The position numbers and the translations under genes were made by a program. From positions 248,001 to 312,000 of the forward strand of contig NGFI01000008.1 of NCBI GenBank assembly GCA_002215645.1: DNA of 64,000 nt, written 5' to 3'. The DNA is from Gemmatimonadetes bacterium 2013_60CM_65_52 (GTDB lineage Bacteria; Gemmatimonadota; Gemmatimonadetes; Gemmatimonadales; Gemmatimonadaceae). This document shows, one piece after another, positions 48,865 to 58,702 of the stretch. The notes under the pieces are model-generated. The model saw only the letters and a program-made list of their open reading frames with translations. It was not told the DNA's origin and searched no databases. How positions within the stretch are numbered: position 1 is the first letter of the stretch; the number at the start of each line of letters is the position of its first letter.

Positions 48865-49949
48865 GCGACCGCCGGCCGGCGCGGATTGCCGCGCTCGTGG
48901 ACGGCCTGTCGGCTGCCCATCTCGACGGACTGCTGCTGACCGGTCTCTCCAACATCCGCTACCTCACCGGATTTTCCGGGTCGAGCGCGCTGCTCGTGGT
49001 GACACCGCGCGACGTCGTCCTCATCACCGACTTTCGCTATCAGACGCAGGTGGCCGCGGAGGTCGGTGACCTCGCGCGAGTGGCCATCGAGTCGTCGAGT
49101 CTCTGGACTGGGTTGTGGCAGCAGCTTGCCACCCATCCGGCGCTGATGGTCATTGGATTCGAGACCGCGCACATTCAGCACAGGGATTTCCAACGCCTCA
49201 TCGAGGCCGGTGCGCGGTGGCAATGGCGTCCGACCCTGGACCTGGTGGAGACGCTTCGCGAGCGAAAGGACGACGACGAGATCGACGCCATTCGTGCCGC
49301 GGCCGGCGTGGCGACCCGTGCGCTCGGAAACACGCTTCCGCAGATCAAGGCAGGGCTCTCGGAGCTCGAGGTGGCCGGCATTCTCGAGAAGGCCCTGCGC
49401 GACGAGGGCAGCGAGGGCTTTCCGTTTCCCTCCATCGTTGCGAGCGGCGAGCGGTCCGCCCTGCCGCACGCGCGAACGTCGGCGCGGCAGATCGCGAAGG
49501 GAGACCTGCTGCTGATGGACTTCGGCGCGGAGGTGGGCGGCTACTGCTCGGACCTCACGCGGACGGTGGTCGTCGGGAAGGCAAGTGAAGAGCAGCGAGC
49601 CACTTATGAGGTTGTCCGGCTCGCCAACGAGCGGGCGGCGCGGGGCGTGCGGGCCGGGATGACCGGACGGGATGCCGACGCCATCGCGCGACAGTACATT
49701 GAGCGCGCGGGTTACGGGGATCTTTTTGGTCACAGCCTCGGGCACGGCATTGGACTCGAGGTGCACGAGGCACCCAGGCTGGCACGCACGGCCGAGGGCG
49801 CGCTCGGGGAGGGGGCAGTCGTCACGATCGAGCCGGGTGTCTATCGTCCGGGGTGGGGCGGCGTTCGGATCGAGGATGACGTCGTCCTCGCGGCGGACGG
49901 TCCGCAAACGTTGACGCAGTTTCCGCGCGAGCTGATCGAGCTCGGCTGA
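48861..49949 (+). CDS. M24-family Xaa-Pro peptidase
   Basis: 362 residues. N-terminal creatinase-like domain (LLTGLSNIRYLTGFSGSSALL) and C-terminal pita-bread domain. Metal ligands are visible: LLMDFGAEVGGYCSDLTRTV (two Asp), GHSLGHGIGLEVHEAP (His) and TIEPGVYRPGWGGVRIEDDV (two Glu). Removes N-terminal residues before proline or cleaves X-Pro dipeptides; PepP versus PepQ cannot be decided. Common beside accB in many bacteria. Confidence 0.93.
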   Translation: MSDRRPARIAALVDGLSAAHLDGLLLTGLSNIRYLTGFSGSSALLVVTPRDVVLITDFRYQTQVAAEVGDLARVAIESSSLWTGLWQQLATHPALMVIGFETAHIQHRDFQRLIEAGARWQWRPTLDLVETLRERKDDDEIDAIRAAAGVATRALGNTLPQIKAGLSELEVAGILEKALRDEGSEGFPFPSIVASGERSALPHARTSARQIAKGDLLLMDFGAEVGGYCSDLTRTVVVGKASEEQRATYEVVRLANERAARGVRAGMTGRDADAIARQYIERAGYGDLFGHSLGHGIGLEVHEAPRLARTAEGALGEGAVVTIEPGVYRPGWGGVRIEDDVVLAADGPQTLTQFPRELIELG

Positions 49950-49990
49950 GTGCCGTGACCGACCGTCGCGGTGCGCCAATCCATGGACCT

Positions 49991-50491
49991 ATGATCGACC
50001 TTCGCTACGTAAAGAAGCTCATCGACATCATCGACGAATCGACCGTGGATTCGATCGAGATTTCGTCGGACAAGGGGCTCAAGATCCGCATCTCCAAGAG
50101 CCCGACCGGCAGGGGCGCGGTGCACATGGCCGCCCCGCCCATGATGGCACCCATCATGGCGCCGCCCTCGCTGCCACCGGGTCGTTTGACGCCCGCCGAC
50201 GGCGTCGTGGCCATGGAGGAACCCGCACGGGCCGAAGCCAGGGCGGCGGGCATCGAGGTCAAGTCGCCGATGGTCGGGACGTTCTACTCGGCGCCGGAGC
50301 CGGGGACCAAGCCGTATGTCTCCGTAGGCTCGCGGGTCTCGAAGGGACAGACGCTCTGCATCATCGAGGCGATGAAGATCATGAACGAGATCGAGAGCGA
50401 GGTGGCGGGCGTGGTCACTGAAGTCCTGGCGTCCGACGCCACGCCCGTGGAGTACGGCCAGGCGCTCTTCCGCATCGACAGCAATGGCTGA
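49991..50491 (+). CDS. accB: Biotin carboxyl carrier protein of acetyl-CoA carboxylase
   Basis: About 166 residues from ATG 49991, which gives the normal N-terminus MIDLRYVKKLIDIIDESTVD; GTG 49955 is a possible earlier start. A Met/Pro-rich linker (PPMMAPIMAPPSLPPG) precedes the biotinyl domain with the biotin lysine in IIEAMKIMNEIESEV. AccB carries CO2 between AccC and the carboxyltransferase. Its end overlaps pilT by 8 bp, and accC follows pilT. Confidence 0.95.
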   Translation: MIDLRYVKKLIDIIDESTVDSIEISSDKGLKIRISKSPTGRGAVHMAAPPMMAPIMAPPSLPPGRLTPADGVVAMEEPARAEARAAGIEVKSPMVGTFYSAPEPGTKPYVSVGSRVSKGQTLCIIEAMKIMNEIESEVAGVVTEVLASDATPVEYGQALFRIDSNG

Positions 50492-51662
50492 TCCTGTCGC
50501 TCCCGCCGCGCCGGCCGGTGCGGCCGCCGCCGGCGGCCCAAGCACCTTCAACTTCAAGGCGGTGCTGCACCAGCTCGTGCAACGCGGTGCGTCGGACCTT
50601 CACCTGAAGGTCGGGCGCCCTCCGACGCTCCGCCTGCACGGTGAGCTCGCGCCGCTCGAGATGCCGCCCATGCGGCCGGAGGATCTCAAGGGTCTGGCCG
50701 AGCAGTTGATGACGCCGCGGCAGGTGAAGGAGTTCACCGAGAACAAGGAGTGCGACTTCGCCATCGGCGTGCCGGGCATCGGGCGCTTTCGCTGCAACGT
50801 GTATCAGCAGCGCGGGTCGCTCTGCTATGCCATGCGCGCCATCCCGTACCAGGCTCGCACCATCGATGAGCTGAATCTGCCGCGCGTTCTGGAGGAAATC
50901 TCGCTCAAGCCACGCGGACTTGTTCTCGTCACGGGCATTACCGGTTCGGGAAAGAGCACCGCGCTCGCGGCCATGATCCAGCACATCAACGAGCACCGCA
51001 AAGCGAACGTCATCACGATCGAGGATCCCATCGAGTTCCTCCATCGCGACATCAATTGTCACATCAACCAGCGCGAGGTCGGTACCGACACGGCCACCTT
51101 CGCGCAGGCGCTGCGCCGCGTGCTCCGGCAGGATCCCGACGTCATCCTCATCGGTGAAATCCGCGATCTCGAGACGCTCGACACCGCGCTCAAGGCCGCG
51201 GACACGGGCCACCTCGTGTTCAGTACGCTGCACACCACGGATGCGACCAACACCATCAACCGCGTGCTGTCGTTCTATCCCCCGCACCAGCAGGCCGAGG
51301 TCCGTTTCTCGCTGGCCAGCGCGCTCCAGGCCGTGGTGTCGATGCGCCTCGTGCCCCGCGCCGACAAGCCCGGCCGGATTCCCGCATGTGAGGTGCTCAT
51401 CAATACGCAGACGGTGCGCGATCAGATCCGCGACATGGCGAACATCCTGAACATTCCGGACCTCATCAAGGAAGGCACCGTGCAGTACGGGATGCAGAGC
51501 TTCGACCAGTCGCTCATGCAATGGTACACGAAGGGCATCATCTCCTATGAGAGCGCGGTGTTCTTCGCGACGAGCCCCAGCGAGTTCGCGCTGCGCGTGC
51601 AGGGCGTGGCCGGCACGAGCGACACCTCGTGGTCGGGGTTCGAAGGCACTCCGCAGACCTGA
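50484..51662 (+). CDS. pilT: PilT/PilU-type twitching-motility ATPase
   Basis: 392 residues. Hexameric ATPase of the type IV pilus. N-terminal PAS-like part with [20 protein letters not shown], Walker [16 protein letters not shown] near residue 151, Asp/His box regions and Walker [22 protein letters not shown]. The final segment [11 protein letters not shown] is PilT-like. No other pilus gene is in the window, and it is wedged between accB and accC. PilT and PilU are not distinguished. Confidence 0.92.
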   Translation: MADPVAPAAPAGAAAAGGPSTFNFKAVLHQLVQRGASDLHLKVGRPPTLRLHGELAPLEMPPMRPEDLKGLAEQLMTPRQVKEFTENKECDFAIGVPGIGRFRCNVYQQRGSLCYAMRAIPYQARTIDELNLPRVLEEISLKPRGLVLVTGITGSGKSTALAAMIQHINEHRKANVITIEDPIEFLHRDINCHINQREVGTDTATFAQALRRVLRQDPDVILIGEIRDLETLDTALKAADTGHLVFSTLHTTDATNTINRVLSFYPPHQQAEVRFSLASALQAVVSMRLVPRADKPGRIPACEVLINTQTVRDQIRDMANILNIPDLIKEGTVQYGMQSFDQSLMQWYTKGIISYESAVFFATSPSEFALRVQGVAGTSDTSWSGFEGTPQT

Positions 51663-51669
51663 CGCCGAC

Positions 51670-53025
51670 GTGTTCAAGAAGGTCTTGATTGCCAATCGCG
51701 GCGAGATTGCGCTGCGCGTCATCCGCGCCTGCCGCGAGCTGGGTGTGCAGACGGTGGCCGTATACTCCGAGGCCGACCGCGAGTCGCTCCACGTGCGTTT
51801 CGCGGATGACGACGTCTGCATCGGCCCTGCGCCGGCGCGCGACTCCTACCTCAAGATTCCGCGTCTGATCGCGGCCGCCGAAATCACCGGCGCCGACGCG
51901 ATTCATCCCGGCTACGGCTTCCTCGCGGAGAATGCGGAATTCGCCGAGATCGTGACGGCCAGCAACATCGCGTTCATTGGCCCGACCGTGCAGCAGATCC
52001 GCGTGATGGGCGACAAGGCAGCCGCGCGAAAGGCGATGACCGCGGTGGGCGTCCCGATCATACCGGGCACGCCAGGTCCGGTCGAGGACGTCGAGGAGGC
52101 GCTCGATTTCGCGCAGAAAATCGGCTTCCCCGTCATCATCAAGGCGGCAGCTGGAGGCGGCGGCAAGGGCATGCGCGTCGCCAAGGACGCGGATGAGTTC
52201 GAGCGCTCGTTCTCCCTCGCGCGCAGCGAAGCGCTCTCCGCGTTCGGCAGCGGCGACGTATACGTCGAGAAGTACCTCAGGCGCCCCCGGCACATCGAGT
52301 TCCAGATCATGGGGGACAAGTTCGGCAACGTCATCCACCTCGGAGAGCGCGACTGCTCGGTGCAGCGCCGGCATCAGAAACTCATCGAGGAGTCGCCGAG
52401 TCCGGCGATGACGCCCGATCTCAGGAAGCGCATGGGCGACGCGGCGGTTGCCGGCGCGAAGGCCATCGACTACGTCGGCGCGGGCACCATCGAGATGTTG
52501 CTCGACGAGGACGGCTCGTTCTTCTTCATGGAGATGAACACCCGCATCCAGGTGGAGCATCCCGTCACGGAGATGATCACGGGCATCGATCTGGTGAAGG
52601 AACAGATCCGCGTCGCCGCGGGGGAGCGTCTGAGCGTGCTCGAGATGCCGCCGCTGCGCGGCCACGTCATCGAGTGCCGCGTCAACGCCGAAGACCCCAA
52701 TCGCAACTTCCAACCATCGCCGGGACGGATCGTCACGTTCCATCCGCCGGGCGGCAATGGGGTGCGGCTGGATACGCACGTGTACGCGGGCTACACGGTG
52801 CCGCCGTATTACGACTCGATGATCGCCAAGGTGATCTGCCAGGGACGCGACCGTCCGGAAGCCCTGGCCAAGATGCAGCTCGCGCTCGAGACGTTCATCA
52901 TCGAGGGACCGACCACGACCATTCCGTTTCTCGCGCGCGTCATGCAGAACCCGCGCTTCCAGAGCGGCGACGTGGACACGAAGTTCCTCGAGCGCGAGCC
53001 GGAGCTCATGCGGGAGCCCGCCTAA
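51670..53025 (+). CDS. accC: Biotin carboxylase subunit of acetyl-CoA carboxylase
   Basis: 451 residues from GTG 51670, giving the standard [23 protein letters not shown]-grasp enzyme: glycine-rich loop [13 protein letters not shown], then [22 protein letters not shown], and ATP/biotin-site [20 protein letters not shown]. Carboxylates the biotin of AccB. The open frame upstream is a shadow of pilT. TAATG joins it to comB. Confidence 0.97.
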   Translation: MFKKVLIANRGEIALRVIRACRELGVQTVAVYSEADRESLHVRFADDDVCIGPAPARDSYLKIPRLIAAAEITGADAIHPGYGFLAENAEFAEIVTASNIAFIGPTVQQIRVMGDKAAARKAMTAVGVPIIPGTPGPVEDVEEALDFAQKIGFPVIIKAAAGGGGKGMRVAKDADEFERSFSLARSEALSAFGSGDVYVEKYLRRPRHIEFQIMGDKFGNVIHLGERDCSVQRRHQKLIEESPSPAMTPDLRKRMGDAAVAGAKAIDYVGAGTIEMLLDEDGSFFFMEMNTRIQVEHPVTEMITGIDLVKEQIRVAAGERLSVLEMPPLRGHVIECRVNAEDPNRNFQPSPGRIVTFHPPGGNGVRLDTHVYAGYTVPPYYDSMIAKVICQGRDRPEALAKMQLALETFIIEGPTTTIPFLARVMQNPRFQSGDVDTKFLEREPELMREPA

Positions 53026-53771
53026 TGCGCATCGACGTGGTGTTTGGGCTCCAGCAGCTCACGCCGCAGGACACGCAGGGGCGCGTCGTCGCCGTGATCG
53101 ACGTGCTGCGTGCGTCCACGACCATCGCCGTCGCCCTCACCAACGGGGCGCGCGCAATCATCCCCACCGAGAGCCCCGACGATGCCGTCACGCGCTCGAA
53201 GCATCTCGAGCGCGGTGCGTACCGGCTTGCCGGCGAGCGCCGCATGCTCAAGATGGAGGGATTCGATCTCGGCAATTCGCCGTTGGAGCACACGCGCGAG
53301 GCGGTGGAGGGCAAGACGGTCATCCTGACCACCACCAATGGGACCAGGGCACTCCTCGCGGTCCAGGGCGCGCGTGACGTCGTGGTGGCATCGTACGTCA
53401 ACCTGACGGCGGTGAGTGCGATGTTGCGCTCGGCGCTTCGGGGAGGAGCGGACATCTCGCTCGTATGCGCGGGGCAGGACCGCCAGTTCGCACTGGAGGA
53501 CGCCGCCTGCGCGGGGCGGTATGTGCATCTCGTTTCCCGACGGCTGGCCACCCTGGAGCTCAACGACGCGGCGCTTGCCGCGACGCTGATCGACAGGAAG
53601 TACGGCGACAACCTGATGCGGCTCTTCAACACCGCGGCGCACGGCCGGGCCCTGGCCGCCGCGGGATTCGCGGACGACCTCACCTCCTGCGCGGCGGTGA
53701 ATTCCTTTCCGGTCGTCCCGATCTATCAAGACCGCCAGATCACCAAGCTGGGACCCGAGCGCGAGCGGTAG
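53025..53771 (+). CDS. comB: ComB-family 2-phosphosulfolactate phosphatase
   Basis: 248 residues from ATG 53025. Motifs IDVLRASTTIAVALTNGARAI, GNSPLEHTREAVEGKTVILTTTNGT (split here) and DAACAGRYVHLV fit the ComB family, which dephosphorylates 2-phosphosulfolactate; the family is known from coenzyme M synthesis in archaea and from bacteria of unclear use. No comA or comC gene is visible. An unrelated acid phosphatase activity is possible. Confidence 0.86.
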   Translation: MRIDVVFGLQQLTPQDTQGRVVAVIDVLRASTTIAVALTNGARAIIPTESPDDAVTRSKHLERGAYRLAGERRMLKMEGFDLGNSPLEHTREAVEGKTVILTTTNGTRALLAVQGARDVVVASYVNLTAVSAMLRSALRGGADISLVCAGQDRQFALEDAACAGRYVHLVSRRLATLELNDAALAATLIDRKYGDNLMRLFNTAAHGRALAAAGFADDLTSCAAVNSFPVVPIYQDRQITKLGPERER

Positions 53772-53775
53772 ACCC

Positions 53776-56184
53776 GTGGGTAGTTCAGCTCTGAAGCGCG
53801 AGCTCGGCGGCATCGCGCTCCTTCTCTTCTCTGTATTTCTCGGCGGCGCCCTCGCGGCGTATGCGCTGGCGCAACTGCGCACGGGCGTCGACGTCCGCGC
53901 ACACATGGGCTGGCTCGGCGACTGGCTCGCCAGACCCATCGTCGCCTTCGTCGGCTGGCCCGCGGCGGCGCTCACGCCCGCCGTGCCCGCCGTGCACGCA
54001 CTGCGCCTGTTCGGGCGGCTCGAGTCGGAGACAGATCGCTCCTGGATGATCTTCTTCGCCGGTGTCGTGGCGCTGCTGCCGGTCGCGGTGGGACTCGGTG
54101 TCAGCGCGCCCGGCCCGGGTGAGCTCTCGAGCGCGGCGGGACTCTGGGGCGCCTTCATCGCGTATTACTGGCTCGCCTGGTTCGGCGGACTCGGCGCATG
54201 GGTGGTCGTCGCACTTGCGGCGAGCGTGCTCACCGCCGCGACGCTGCGCTGGAATCCCGTCCGCATGATCGTGGGCTCGCGCAAGTCGCCGATGGCGCCA
54301 GTCCTCGCACTGCATGCCGCCGCTGCCGAGGAGGCGTATGTGCCGCCGAAGAAGCGGAAGCGCGGCGGTGAAGTCCTGGGAAATCTCGCGCTCGCACTGG
54401 AGCCGTCACCCGACGAGTTCGAGGCGATCGATCCGGTCGCGGCATTGCGGGCCGCGCCGTCCGCCGCGGCGGATGCGAAGGAAGACGCGGCCATCGAGGA
54501 AGCCGTAAAGAAGCGCAGTCGCCGGAAGAAGGAGGACACGCCGAAGGCCGTGCGCGAGGAGGAGATTGCCGCCGCCATCGACGCGACCGTGCATCCGGAA
54601 TCGAGCGCGGATGAGCTTCCGCCGAGCGACCTCCTCAATGAGCCGCCAGCGCACAACCATGACCTCGGCCGACGTGAGCTCGACGCGATGGGCGTGAAGC
54701 TCATGGACGCGCTGCGCACGTTCAGGGTGGAAGGCGAGCTCGTGGGGCGAACCACAGGTCCCGTCGTCACCCAGTTCGAGATCGAGCCCGCGCCGGGCGT
54801 GAAGGTGCGGCAGATCGCGAATCTCTCGAGCGACCTCGCACTCGCCATGCGCGCGCCATCCATTCGAATTGTCGCGCCCATTCCCGGGCGCGGAGCGGTT
54901 GGCGTCGAAGTCCCGAATCCGATCTCCGAGATCGTCGGCTTCCGTGAGCTCATCGAAGCGATCGACTACAGGGGCGCGCGCGCCGCGCTCCCCATCGCGC
55001 TCGGCAAGGATCTCGAGGGACGTCCGGTCATCGCCGACCTCGCGAAGATGCCGCATCTGCTCATCGCCGGCGCAACGGGATCGGGGAAATCGGTGTGCGT
55101 GAACACGATCATCACGAGCCTCGTTTACCGTCACACGCCGAAGACCCTGCGTCTGTTGATGGTCGATCCGAAGATGGTCGAGCTCTCCGTGTACAACGCG
55201 CTGCCGCACCTGCGGCACAAGGTCGTCACGGACAACCGCGACGCGGCCGCGGTGCTCAAGTGGGCGCTCATCGAGATGCAGGAGCGCTACGAGCTGCTGG
55301 CGGCGAATGGCTGCCGAAATCTCCAGGACTTCAACCGCCGCGTGCAGGACGGCGCGCAGTTGCGCACGCCGCGGCGCAAGAATGTCGCCTTCGAGGACGA
55401 GGTATATCGCGGATCCATTCTGCCCTACATCGTCGTCGTCATCGACGAGATGGCGGATCTCATGATGACGGTGCAGGGCGAGGTGGAGACGCCCATCGCC
55501 ATGCTCGCGCAGAAGGCGCGCGCCATCGGCATTCATCTCATTCTTGCCACGCAGCGTCCCTCCGTGAACGTCATCACGGGTCTCATCAAGGCGAACTTTC
55601 CGAGCCGCATTGCGTTCCGTGTCGCCGGACAGGTGGACAGCCGCACGATCATCGATGGCGCGGGCGCCGAGATGCTCCTCGGCAACGGGGACATGCTGTT
55701 CATTCCGCCGGGGAAGAGTGAGCCGAGCCGGCTGCAGGGCGCGTTTCTCTCGAGCGACGAGACCGAACGCTTGATGGGTTGGTACGAGCAGCAGCGTGAC
55801 CGGCGTCGCGCACACCTCTCGGCGGCGGGCCTGCACCTCGAGGCCGAGATGAGCCCGGATGAACCGGACATCCTCGAGACCGTTCGCACGCGCGAGGCGG
55901 AAGCACGGGCCGCACTGGACGGCGATTCCTCTGGCGACGGAAGTGACGAAGCCGGCTCACGCGACGCATTGTTTCGCGAGGCCGCTGAGCTGTGCATTCA
56001 GAATCAGAGCGGCTCGACCTCGTTGCTTCAGCGCCGCCTCGGTATCGGGTACGGCCGCGCGGCGCGCGTGATCGATCAGCTCGCAGATGCCGGCATTCTC
56101 GACGCGAAGAGCGGCCCCAAGGGGCGCGAGGTCCGCATCGGGCTCGAGGACCTCGACAGAATTTGCGGCAGGTCGAACGCCTGA
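53776..56184 (+). CDS. ftsK: FtsK/SpoIIIE-type DNA translocase
   Basis: 802 residues, GTG start 4 bp after comB. Four N-terminal membrane segments (about 11-31, 53-75, 91-112 and 120-160), a charged linker to about 270, then the motor: Walker A GATGSGKSVCVNTII near 432, Walker B YIVVVIDEMADLMM and the LATQRPSVNVITGLIKANFPS block (quoted in part). A C-terminal winged helix (RRLGIGYGRAARVIDQLADAGI, in part) is the gamma domain that reads orientation sequences. Pumps chromosome ends across the septum. Confidence 0.96.
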   Translation: MGSSALKRELGGIALLLFSVFLGGALAAYALAQLRTGVDVRAHMGWLGDWLARPIVAFVGWPAAALTPAVPAVHALRLFGRLESETDRSWMIFFAGVVALLPVAVGLGVSAPGPGELSSAAGLWGAFIAYYWLAWFGGLGAWVVVALAASVLTAATLRWNPVRMIVGSRKSPMAPVLALHAAAAEEAYVPPKKRKRGGEVLGNLALALEPSPDEFEAIDPVAALRAAPSAAADAKEDAAIEEAVKKRSRRKKEDTPKAVREEEIAAAIDATVHPESSADELPPSDLLNEPPAHNHDLGRRELDAMGVKLMDALRTFRVEGELVGRTTGPVVTQFEIEPAPGVKVRQIANLSSDLALAMRAPSIRIVAPIPGRGAVGVEVPNPISEIVGFRELIEAIDYRGARAALPIALGKDLEGRPVIADLAKMPHLLIAGATGSGKSVCVNTIITSLVYRHTPKTLRLLMVDPKMVELSVYNALPHLRHKVVTDNRDAAAVLKWALIEMQERYELLAANGCRNLQDFNRRVQDGAQLRTPRRKNVAFEDEVYRGSILPYIVVVIDEMADLMMTVQGEVETPIAMLAQKARAIGIHLILATQRPSVNVITGLIKANFPSRIAFRVAGQVDSRTIIDGAGAEMLLGNGDMLFIPPGKSEPSRLQGAFLSSDETERLMGWYEQQRDRRRAHLSAAGLHLEAEMSPDEPDILETVRTREAEARAALDGDSSGDGSDEAGSRDALFREAAELCIQNQSGSTSLLQRRLGIGYGRAARVIDQLADAGILDAKSGPKGREVRIGLEDLDRICGRSNA

Positions 56185-56894
56185 CGGGGTCGACCCAGCG
56201 AGCGCTCGCCCTCGCGCTTCTCATCGGCGCGGCGAACACCTCGCTCGCCCAGGATGCGAGCGCCATTCGCGCCGGAACGTACACATATCAACTCTCGCTC
56301 GCGCGCCCGAACGGCGAGGCCACTTCGCTCGGCACACGGACAGTCACAGTCTCTGAAACGGCGCTCGGTGGAATTCCCGGGTGGCTCGTGGCCGAGTCGC
56401 GTACGGGGACGTTGGTTCCCACATTCGATTCGGTGTTCGTTTCGCGCGCCGACCTCTCACCGGCGCGCTGGATTGCCGGCATCGGCACGGCGCAGCTCGC
56501 GGCGTCGTTCACGCGCGATTCGGTCTTCGGCGTCGTGCAGAATTATCAGGGTCGCGCGAACTTCGTGGTCGGCATTCCACCGAACTTGCTGTTGAGCGCC
56601 GGCCTCACGGAGCGAATGATCGAGCTGCTGCCACGGAAAGAGGGATTTCACGCGAGCATGACTTTGCTCGTGGTGCCGGGCACCGTTCCGACGCTGGTTC
56701 CGGCGGAGCTGACCGTGGAGCGCGAGGAGACGGTGACGGTGCTCGACCGCGCCGTACGAGCATGGCGTGTGGCGCTTCGCGCCGGTGCAGTGGAACAGCG
56801 CTATTGGGTCTCGCGCGACGACGGGCGGGTCGTGCGCACGGAGCAGGCGCTACCCGAGGGCATGCTGGTGGCGGAACTGGTTCAGCGGAACTGA
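56163..56894 (+). CDS. Unknown exported protein (possibly DUF3108-like)
   Basis: About 243 residues if it starts at TTG 56163, overlapping the end of ftsK; a hydrophobic signal-like run ALALALLIGAANTSLAQ follows. The mature part looks like all-beta sequence (TYTYQLSLARPNGEATSLG, FVVGIPPNLLLSAGLTERM, EQRYWVSRDDGRVVRTEQAL), reminiscent of DUF3108-type periplasmic proteins. No catalytic motif is seen. The start is uncertain, since no ATG/GTG with a good leader exists. Adjacent to ftsK only by overlap. Confidence 0.65.
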   Translation: MRQVERLTGSTQRALALALLIGAANTSLAQDASAIRAGTYTYQLSLARPNGEATSLGTRTVTVSETALGGIPGWLVAESRTGTLVPTFDSVFVSRADLSPARWIAGIGTAQLAASFTRDSVFGVVQNYQGRANFVVGIPPNLLLSAGLTERMIELLPRKEGFHASMTLLVVPGTVPTLVPAELTVEREETVTVLDRAVRAWRVALRAGAVEQRYWVSRDDGRVVRTEQALPEGMLVAELVQRN

Positions 56895-57168
56895 ACGGCA
56901 GTACTCGGATGGAACACCAGTACCCGGAACTCGGCACTCGGTATTGCGGCGTATGCAGTACACGGGCGGTCTTCGTTGGGCGTCGCTCGTAAGCTTTGAC
57001 GGTGCGTGGCTGGCCTGCGTTCGTCCGTACCGGATACGTCGTTTTACCGAGTGCAGGGTACAGGATACTGGTTTTCAGTACTGCTGTTGCGGTTTCTGAC
57101 GCCGCAGTTTGCGCCGCCGCGCAACGAAACGATGATAGTCGCCCGCAAGGCTGCGCTACGATGTCCTC
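56895..57168. other. 274-bp gap with an inverted repeat, upstream of yraN
   Basis: No gene is seen. It holds the long inverted repeat at 56900-57082. The remaining bases before yraN contain no clear promoter. Confidence 0.6.
56900..57082. repeat. Long imperfect inverted repeat with AGTACT ends and ACTCGGT inner motif
   Basis: The left arm (56900-56944) runs from AGTACTCGG through ACCAGTAC to GCACTCGGTAT. The right arm (57044-57082), read in reverse, runs AGTACTGAAA, ACCAGTATC, GCACTCGGT. About 100 nt lie between. Length, intergenic position and gapped matching suggest a decayed mobile hairpin of the MITE or REP kind; no second copy is in the window. Confidence 0.55.
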
Positions 57169-57546
57169 ATGTCAGCGGCCACGCAGGCATTCGGGGAGCT
57201 CGGAGAGCGCATCGCGGAGCGTTGGCTCCGGGATCGAGGCTGGCGGGTGATGCAGCGCCGATTTCGGAGCGGCCACCGGGACATCGACCTCGTCGTCGAA
57301 CGCGACGGACTGGTCGCCTTCGTCGAAGTCAAAGCTCGGCGCGGAATCCAATTTGGCGACCCGGTGGAGGCGGTGGACTGGCGCAAGCAGCGCGAGCTGG
57401 GCCGGTCTGCCCGGGTGTGGATTGCCCGGCATGGGCGCGGCCAGGAGGCCTATCGATTCGACGTCGTGGGGGTCCTGGTGGATGGCGCGCAGGTGCGGGT
57501 TCGGCACGTGGAGGGCGCCTTTGCCCTCCCGCACCTTTCGGCTTGA
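57169..57546 (+). CDS. yraN: YraN/UPF0102-family nuclease-like protein
   Basis: 125 residues. GELGERIAERWLRDRGWRVM at the N-terminus and DIDLVVERDGLVAFVEVKAR give the PD-(D/E)xK-type D...E-x-K core, as in Holliday-junction resolvase-like folds. Function unproven; often next to rnhB or recombination genes. Here it is 112 bp before recA, whose predicted promoter overlaps its stop codon. Confidence 0.9.
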   Translation: MSAATQAFGELGERIAERWLRDRGWRVMQRRFRSGHRDIDLVVERDGLVAFVEVKARRGIQFGDPVEAVDWRKQRELGRSARVWIARHGRGQEAYRFDVVGVLVDGAQVRVRHVEGAFALPHLSA

Positions 57547-57571
57547 TTTCGGGTAGGCCGCTTCGTACTTT
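57543..57571 (+). promoter_or_regulatory. Predicted sigma70-type promoter of recA
   Basis: TTGATT at 57543-57548 and TACTTT at 57566-57571 with a 17-nt spacer. The -35 box overlaps the yraN stop. The recA ATG is 88 nt after the -10 box. Confidence 0.55.
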
Positions 57572-57582
57572 CTTCGGGTGTC

Positions 57583-57598
57583 GGATGGGACCCCATCC
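57583..57598 (+). promoter_or_regulatory. Perfect dyad near the predicted recA transcription start
   Basis: GGATGG-GACC-CCATCC, a 6-bp perfect inverted repeat about 12 nt downstream of the -10 box and 61 nt before the start codon. Position fits an operator (for example an SOS repressor site) or a short leader hairpin. It does not match E. coli or B. subtilis LexA boxes. Confidence 0.4.
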
Positions 57599-57658
57599 CG
57601 ATACGCTTATGCCCGCGTGGGCCAGAGGAATCCACGACAACGAGAGGCTGTGCAGACC

Positions 57659-58702
57659 ATGGCTGTGTCCACGATTGCGGAAGACAAGAAGAAGGCGCTG
57701 AACCTCGCCATCGCGCAGATCGAGAAGAGCTGCGGCAAGGGCTCCATCATGCGGATGGACGCGAGGGAGAAGGTGCGGGTCGAGGCAGTCTCCACGGGCG
57801 CCATCAATCTCGACGCCGCCATCGGCGTCGGCGGCATTCCTCGCGGGCGCGTCACGGAGGTCTACGGCCCCGAGTCGAGCGGCAAGACGACGCTCTGCCT
57901 GCACGTGGTCGCGAATGCGCAGCGTGGGGGCGGTGTCGCGGCCTACATCGACGCGGAGCACGCGCTCGACACCGAGTACGCGCGGAAGCTCGGTGTGGAC
58001 GTCGAATCGCTGCTCATCTCGCAGCCCGACACGGGGGAGCAGGCGCTCGAGATCTGCGAGATCCTGGTGCGCTCGGGCGCCGTGGACATCGTCGTGATCG
58101 ATTCGGTTGCCGCGCTCGTGCCCAAGGCGGAAATCGAGGGCGACATGGGCGAGTCGCACATGGGTTTGCAGGCTCGACTCATGAGTCAGGCGTTGCGAAA
58201 GCTCACTGGAGCCATCGCGCGCTCGAAGACCATCGTGATCTTCATCAACCAGCTCCGCGAAAAGATCGGGGTGATGTTCGGCAATCCCGAGACGACCACG
58301 GGCGGCAAGGCGCTGAAGTTCTACGCGTCGGTGCGGCTGGACATCCGCCGCATTGGTCCGGTGAAGGAAAAGGAGGACGTGGTGGGGTCGCACGTTCGCG
58401 TGAAGGTGGTGAAAAACAAGGTTGCACCGCCGTTCAAGCAGGCCGAATTCGACATCATGTATGCGGAGGGGATCAGCCACACCTCCCTGCTGGTGGACAT
58501 TGGGGCGGAGTCCGGAATCATCGAGAAGTCCGGCGCCTGGTACAGCTACAACGGGCAGAAGATCGGGCAGGGGCGCGAGAACGCGAAGCTGTACCTGCGC
58601 GACAACCCGGCGGTCCTTGCCGAGATCGAGGAGAAGGTGAAAGTTGTGCTGGGCATCACTGCGGATCAGGCCGGTTCCGCCGAGGTGGAGGAGGCCGAGT
58701 AG
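57659..58702 (+). CDS. recA: Recombinase RecA
   Basis: 347 residues from ATG 57659, giving [20 protein letters not shown], the normal start; the open frame upstream to 57578 is leader. Walker [10 protein letters not shown] at about 71-79, Walker [10 protein letters not shown], then the L1/L2 DNA loops ([40 protein letters not shown]) and an acidic C-tail EVEEAE. Strand exchange in homologous repair and SOS co-protease. recX follows after 276 bp. Confidence 0.99.
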   Translation: MAVSTIAEDKKKALNLAIAQIEKSCGKGSIMRMDAREKVRVEAVSTGAINLDAAIGVGGIPRGRVTEVYGPESSGKTTLCLHVVANAQRGGGVAAYIDAEHALDTEYARKLGVDVESLLISQPDTGEQALEICEILVRSGAVDIVVIDSVAALVPKAEIEGDMGESHMGLQARLMSQALRKLTGAIARSKTIVIFINQLREKIGVMFGNPETTTGGKALKFYASVRLDIRRIGPVKEKEDVVGSHVRVKVVKNKVAPPFKQAEFDIMYAEGISHTSLLVDIGAESGIIEKSGAWYSYNGQKIGQGRENAKLYLRDNPAVLAEIEEKVKVVLGITADQAGSAEVEEAE

